Of a DNA stretch of 49,240 bases, positions 43,097 to 49,240 are shown one piece after another; positions within the stretch are counted from its first letter, which is position 1, and each line of letters opens with the position of its first letter. The stretch covers positions 1,309,197-1,358,436 of the forward strand of contig NC_017059.1 of the NCBI RefSeq assembly GCF_000284415.1, in the 5' to 3' direction. Position numbers and translations under genes: made by a program. The notes beneath the pieces are model-generated. The model was not told the origin of the DNA. It made no database searches and saw only the letters and a list, made by a program, of their open reading frames with translations. Source of the stretch: Pararhodospirillum photometricum DSM 122 (GTDB lineage Bacteria > Pseudomonadota > Alphaproteobacteria > Rhodospirillales > Rhodospirillaceae).

Positions 43097-43287
43097 CACC
43101 AAGGGCCTCCGGGGTGTGAGACCCCCCGGTCTTACCGGGATGGAGCGATCAGGACAAGTCTTGCGAGTAAGCCGGGTGCCCAGGATATAAAACGCGCCAG
43201 GGCTCCCGCTCTTGCGTTTTTTGTTGACGCCCCCCGAGAAGGCCTCCGCCGTCTTGGCGTGGCCTTCCCGCTGCGGGGCGGCGGGCG

Positions 43288-44040
43288 TCAGGCGGCCGGC
43301 GCGGTATCGAGGGGGCTGACGTTCCCTTTGAGACGTCCCCCTTCTTCCACCACCAAGGCGGCGGTCCGCACGGTGCCGGTGATTTCGCCGGTTCGGGTCA
43401 GGACAACGCGGCGCGTGGCGGTCATCTCGCCTTCAAAGCGGCCACTGATGATGGCTTCAGCGATGTTGACGGTCCCTTGGAACTCGCCTCCTTCGGCCAC
43501 TTCCAAGGTGTCGGCGTTGTTGAGGTTGGCCTGCACCCGGCCCTCCACGATCAAATGGTCACAAGCGGAAATCTCCCCCGAAAGACGGATTTCGCGGCCC
43601 ACGGTAAGCTTTTTGCCTTCGTCTGCGCTCTGGTCGGCGCGACGTGGCCCCTGGCCCGGGAGATCGAGAACCCGCCGGGGCACGTCGGGTTGTCTGAGAG
43701 GGGGGCTGGTGGGGCGGGTCGCCATGGGCGTTCCTCGTTTGGAAAGCGGTTTTAAGGGGGCCAGCGGATCCGTGGCCGTTGTGGAGGGAGAAGAAACCGA
43801 AGAAAATGGCGCCAGGGGCAGGGGAACAGAGGGGGGCAAAACGGATGTTGCGCTAAACGCAGCCGCCCCCGCCCCGGGGGTGAACGCCAACGCCGCCGAG
43901 GGGTCAAACGACGCAATGGGGGGGGTGGGCTTGAAGCTCGGCGCCTCCCCTCCCGGCACGGCCTCGTCTTGCTTGCCCGGGGCGGTCGCCGACGGCGAGT
44001 CTTTCTCCCGGTCGCCCGGCTTGCGTCCGAACATTGACAT
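43288..44040 (-). CDS. Bactofilin
   Basis: A 250-residue cytoskeletal protein. The C-terminal half (about 140-245) is the bactofilin (DUF583) right-handed beta-helix, seen in LTVGREIRLSGEISACDHLI, ADTLEVAEGGEFQGTVNIAE and VVLTRTGEITGTVRTAALVV. The first ~130 residues are long, disordered and Pro/Ala/Ser-rich, with the short N-terminal MSMFGRK that in other bactofilins aids membrane or partner contact. Bactofilins polymerise without nucleotide and localise cell-wall or stalk machinery. No M23 peptidase gene is adjacent, unlike in many bactofilin loci. About 230 bases of featureless sequence separate it from the next gene. Confidence 0.9.
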   Translation of the reverse strand: MSMFGRKPGDREKDSPSATAPGKQDEAVPGGEAPSFKPTPPIASFDPSAALAFTPGAGAAAFSATSVLPPSVPLPLAPFSSVSSPSTTATDPLAPLKPLSKRGTPMATRPTSPPLRQPDVPRRVLDLPGQGPRRADQSADEGKKLTVGREIRLSGEISACDHLIVEGRVQANLNNADTLEVAEGGEFQGTVNIAEAIISGRFEGEMTATRRVVLTRTGEITGTVRTAALVVEEGGRLKGNVSPLDTAPAA

Positions 44041-44270
44041 CTGTGTATCCTGCCCCTGGGCCGGGACCCTCGGCGGGATCCCAGGAAAGTGATGGGTCGG
44101 CTGTCCTTCTGAGGGACAAGTTTAGCCAACGCGCACCTTGCTTCGCAAGATGCCACGCAATCACCCTTTGGTGTGGACCCGCTCGAGAGGGGATCCCCCC
44201 AGAGACTGAGCCTCTTCCCTCTTCCCTGGTCAAGTCCCCTTTCTCTTCGGTCAAGACTCTACTTGTTTGG

Positions 44271-44942
44271 TCAGGACGGGGAGCCAGCCGGACGCAAGCG
44301 CTCCACCAAGTGCACAAGGCAGGCCGTGCCCACGAGCGGCAGCAACAGGTTTAGCCCCGGGAGGGTGCCAAGGAAAGCCAGAACGGCGCCCAAAGCCCAC
44401 ACCTGTCCCTGATGGCGCTTGCGCAAGGCCCGAGCTTCGGCGGGGGGCAAGCGACGATGCGCGGCCTGCTCAAAAAATTCCCGCGAAATCAGATAGCCGT
44501 TGAGCCCGTAGAACAAAACCATGTTCACCCCCGGGATCAGATACAACGGCAAAGCCACCAGATTCAATCCCAGGCTGATCAAGGCAAACCGCCCGGCGAG
44601 GCGCACCCCCTCGCCTAAAGGCACGCGGCGCGGTTGCCCCAGGGCCGGGTAGTAACGCGCCTCCACGGCATCGGCCACCTCGTCCAGGAACAACCCGGCC
44701 ATCACCGCCACCAGGGAGGGAAAAAAGACCAGCGTCAAGGCCATGACCCCCAGGCCGGCCAAGCCGTCCAGCGCGGTCTCCAGCCAGCCGATGCCGGTGG
44801 TTTGCAGCAGATCCACCCCAACCGCCGCCCCCACGCCCAGCAGCACGACCCCGAGCAAGGTCAATCCCACCGAGCGCAAGAGGACCCGGCGCAGTCTTGG
44901 GTCGGGAAGCTGGGCAAAGGCGCGAGACAGGGCAACAAACAT
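44271..44942 (-). CDS. EI24/CysZ-like membrane protein
   Basis: A 223-residue inner-membrane protein with about four hydrophobic helices (VGLTLLGVVLLGVGAAVGV, GLGVMALTLVFFPSLVAVMA, LISLGLNLVALPLYLIPGVN, ALGAVLAFLGTLPGLNLLLP). It has the family segment FLDEVADAVEARYYPALGQP and NGYLISREFFEQAAHRRL. CysZ is a sulfate channel in gammaproteobacteria, but many alphaproteobacterial EI24 members have no proven substrate, and there are no sulfur genes here. ATG 44942 with GAGAGG upstream is preferred; the frame extends to 44993. Confidence 0.82.
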   Translation of the reverse strand: MFVALSRAFAQLPDPRLRRVLLRSVGLTLLGVVLLGVGAAVGVDLLQTTGIGWLETALDGLAGLGVMALTLVFFPSLVAVMAGLFLDEVADAVEARYYPALGQPRRVPLGEGVRLAGRFALISLGLNLVALPLYLIPGVNMVLFYGLNGYLISREFFEQAAHRRLPPAEARALRKRHQGQVWALGAVLAFLGTLPGLNLLLPLVGTACLVHLVERLRPAGSPS

Positions 44943-45052
44943 GGCGGGGCCTCTCGTGGCGGCTAGAAGGGGAAAAAGGTGGTTCACGGGCACGGGGACG
45001 CCTTGGAACGACTCTTGTCAAGAGAAAGATCGGTCCAAACCCCGCCCCGCCC

Positions 45053-45080
45053 TTGTGGTTCGGCGCGCGGTCGGTATACT
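45053..45080 (+). promoter_or_regulatory. Candidate sigma-70 promoter for the kinase-typA operon
   Basis: TTGTGG (45053-45058) and TATACT (45075-45080) are separated by 16 bases and lie about 90 bases before the PfkB kinase start. The -10 element is strong and stands out from GC-rich surroundings. No experimental support. Confidence 0.4.
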
Positions 45081-45170
45081 GCGCGGTCAACGACAGCCGC
45101 CCGCATTTGCGCGCGGGCGGGGCTCGCGCTCGCCGGGCCCCGACGACCTTACCTAACCCCGAGAGGACCC

Positions 45171-46180
45171 ATGGCGGAACCCCGTTTCGACGTTGCCGGG
45201 ATCGGCAACGCCATCGTCGATGTGCTGGCCCATGCCGATGACGCATTTCTCGAGGCCCAGGGCCTGCCCAAAGGGGGCATGACCCTCATCGATGAGGCGC
45301 GCGCCGAGACGCTGTATGGCGCCATGGGGCCGGGCGTTGAGATCTCCGGGGGCTCGGCGGCCAATACCATCGCGGGCCTCGCCTCTCTCGGGGCGCGCGT
45401 CGCGTACATTGGCAAAGTGAAAGACGATGCCCTGGGGCGCATCTTCCGCCACGACATCACGGCCAGTGGCGTGTATTATCCTACGGTGCCCCTCACCGAG
45501 GGGCCGGCGACGGCGCGCAGCCTGATCTTGGTCTCGCCCGATGCCGAGCGGACCATGAACACCTTTCTCGGGGCCTGCACCTGCCTGGGCCCCCAGGATA
45601 TCGACGAAAGCGTCATTCGCGACGCCGCCATCACCTACGTCGAGGGCTATCAGTGGGACATGCCGGCGGCCAAGGACGCTATCCGGCTGGCCGCCGATCA
45701 CACCCGCGCCGCCGGCCGGCGCTTTGCCCTGTCGCTGTCCGATCCCTTTTGCGTCGGGCGGCACAAGGCCGACTTCATCGAGTTGCTCGACAACCACGTT
45801 GACATCTTGTTTGCCAACGAGTCGGAGGCCCTGGCCCTGACCGACACCTCTTCCATCGACGCCGCCACCCAGGCGCTCCAGGGACGCTGCGCCATCGCCG
45901 CGATCACCCGGGGCAGCCAAGGCTGCCGCGTCGTTTTGCCCGACACCGTGTGCGACGTCCCGGCCCATCCGGTGACGACCCTCGTGGATACCACCGGCGC
46001 CGGCGATCTGTTCGCCGCCGGCTTCCTGTGGGGTCTGTGCCGGGGCTATGCGCCGGCCGACTGTGCCCGTGTCGGTGCCGTGACCGCCGCCGAGGTGGTC
46101 TCCCACGTCGGCGCTCGGCCGGCCGTGGACTCTCTTGCCGCCCTGGTCAACGACGTCCTGGGCCTGAACGGAACTCCCGC

Positions 46181-46184
<4 letters not shown>
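45171..46184 (+). CDS. PfkB-family nucleoside/sugar kinase (adenosine kinase-like)
   Basis: A 337-residue ribokinase-fold kinase. The N-terminal glycine motif is in [20 protein letters not shown], the substrate lid region in [16 protein letters not shown], and the second PfkB signature with anion hole and catalytic Asp is [17 protein letters not shown]. The pattern of residues, with [11 protein letters not shown] and [11 protein letters not shown], is that of the alphaproteobacterial adenosine-kinase-like group, probably phosphorylating adenosine or a related nucleoside. The substrate is not proven. GAGAGG precedes ATG 45171. Its TGA overlaps the typA start by 4 bases. Confidence 0.87.
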
Positions 46185-48012
<1,828 letters not shown>

Positions 48013-48016
<4 letters not shown>

Positions 48017-49240
48017 CGTCGGCCGACGACACCTCTGGATCCGGGAAGGGCTCGCCTTCCCGGGTTTCCCTGGCCTTGATGACCTCGCCGGTCGTCGTGC
48101 GCATGCTTTTTCTCGGTTTTTCCGCCGGTCTGCCGCTTATGCTGGTGTTCAGCACGCTGTCGGTGTGGCTGCGCGAAGCCGGGATCGACCGGGCCACGGT
48201 CACGCTGTTGAGCTGGGCCGCGCTCGCCTATTCCTTCAAGTTCGTCTGGGCCCCGTTGGTCGATCGTCTGCGCCTGCCGCTCCTGGGCCGGCTGGGGCGT
48301 CGGCGCGGCTGGTTGCTGCTGGCCCAGGGGATGATTGTGGCGAGCCTGCTGGGCATGGCCAGCTTTGATCCGGCCTCGTCGCTGGTGCCGGTGGCGGTGG
48401 GCGCCGTGCTTTTGGGCTTTGCCTCGGCCACCCAGGACATCGTGATTGACGCCTACCGCATTGAGGCGGCCGAGCCGGAAAAGCAGTCCATGATGTCGGC
48501 GATGTATGTGGCCGGCTATCGTTTGGCCATGCTGGTGTCGGGGGCCGGAGCCTTATGGCTGGCCTCGGCCTTGGAGCCGGCCGGCACCTATGCCCCTGAG
48601 GCCTGGGCGTGGGTCTATCGGGCCATGGCGGCGGGCATGGGAGTCGGTTTGCTCACCACCTTAGTGATGCCCGAACCGCTGCGAGAGGTGCCGGCGCCCG
48701 CGTCGGTGGGCGACCAGTTGCGGGTACTGGCGGTGGTCGGTTTGGCGGCGGGGGCCTTTTTGGCAAGTTTTGTCGCGCTGGCCGGGGTCTGGTCTGGCTT
48801 TTGGGGCGAGGTGGCGCGCTTTGTGGGGTCGGGAGTGGCGGCGGCGGCGGCGGCCTGGGCGCTGGTGGCGCTGGGGCTGGCCTCGAAGCGCCATGTGGCC
48901 GAAACCTATGTGGCGCCGATCGCCGATTTTTTTGCGCGCCATGGCCGCCTTGCCGTTCTCATCCTGGCTCTGATCGGCTCCTATCGGGTGGCCGACATCG
49001 TCATGGGGGCGATTGCCACGGTCTTTTACGTGGACATGGGGTTTACCAAGGACCAGATCGCCACCTACACCAAGGTTTGGGGATTGGCCGCAACCTTGCT
49101 GGGGGGCTTTGTCGGCGGTGTGAGCGCGGTTCGCCTGGGCGTCATGAGGTCCTTGTTTGTCGGCGCCGTGCTCTCGGCCGCGACCAACGTGGTGTTCGCC
49201 GTTTTGGCCACCCGGCCGGGGGACACCGTTTTGTTGCTGG
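48013..49240 (+). CDS. AmpG-like MFS transporter, incomplete at window end
   Basis: The first ~409 residues of a major-facilitator protein of the AmpG muropeptide permease group. Signatures include RMLFLGFSAGLPLMLVFSTL, WAALAYSFKFVWAPLVDRL and GFASATQDIVIDAYRIEA. At least nine to ten transmembrane segments are visible before the sequence ends. AmpG imports anhydromuropeptides for peptidoglycan recycling; a related nucleotide or siderophore substrate cannot be excluded. ATG 48013 overlaps the typA stop. An inner ATG at 48079 (MTSPVVVRMLFLG) lies beyond a small hairpin (48041-48063) and is a possible alternative start. The C-terminus lies outside the window. Confidence 0.83.

Noticed and set aside
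44041..44270. Possible small gene in the 230-base gap between bactofilin and the EI24-like gene
   Set aside because: Only short plus-strand frames without ribosome sites or recognisable composition; nothing supportable.

Overview
The window is chromosomal DNA from a high-GC alphaproteobacterium, most probably of the Rhodospirillaceae (Rhodospirillum/Pararhodospirillum-like). This rests on gene order (hisB-hisH-hisA-hisF-hisE; mnmE-mnmG-rsmG-parA-parB), a PraR-like regulator, acetoacetyl-CoA and succinyl-CoA:acetate enzymes, and a split pntAA-pntAB-pntB transhydrogenase. It is a recollection-based assignment with no database search behind it. Perfect parS sites next to parAB suggest the segment lies near the replication origin. 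No prophage, insertion sequence, CRISPR array or recognisable defence system is visible.

Layout. 0.1-4.4 kb: an XRE regulator diverges from a histidine operon (hisBHAFE) that ends with a HIT hydrolase. 4.4-10.2 kb: a secreted protein of unknown function, acetoacetyl-CoA synthetase, an rRNA m5C methyltransferase coupled to guaB, and a tiny membrane protein. 10.2-18.5 kb, minus strand: a PAS-PAS-GGDEF-EAL protein, then the tRNA modification and chromosome segregation cluster mnmE-mnmG-rsmG-parA-parB, whose genes mostly overlap by a few bases, with a small frameshifted DUF6489 gene at its head. One parS lies inside rsmG and a second lies 5.9 kb away. 18.6-27.1 kb, plus strand: a DUF255/thioredoxin-like protein, the mprF(lpiA)-acvB lipid pair, and a small membrane protein with a P1B-type ATPase. 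27.4-31.3 kb: succinyl-CoA:acetate CoA-transferase and a chemoreceptor. 31.4-36.5 kb, minus strand: a THI5/NMT1-PAS-GGDEF sensor coupled to a lytic transglycosylase, and the dgcN-dgcA pair. 36.7-39.1 kb: malonyl-CoA synthetase and secreted small proteins. 39.1-43.1 kb, minus strand: pntB, pntAB, a pntAA stump, a slice of an rRNA operon, and a truncated TPR gene. 43.3-49.2 kb: bactofilin, an EI24/CysZ-like protein, then an overlapping run of a PfkB kinase, typA and an AmpG-like transporter that runs off the window.

Two places look like broken and rejoined DNA. About 1.18 kb of rRNA operon (16S 3' part, tRNA-Ile, 23S 5' part) sits between a pntAA gene cut to its last ~39 codons and a TPR gene that has lost its stop. 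Near 24,345 the acvB gene loses its catalytic C-terminal domain and runs into another gene that has no start of its own. Each could be a real rearrangement or an assembly chimera, and the sequence alone cannot decide.

The best unexplained pattern is a family of eight near-identical intergenic hairpins (core CTGGGGAGGC-NN-GCCTCCCCAG) placed at gene ends. One copy lies inside the rRNA spacer and carries compensatory base changes. They look like a stereotyped terminator/REP-like element. I did not find a convincing new multi-gene system.
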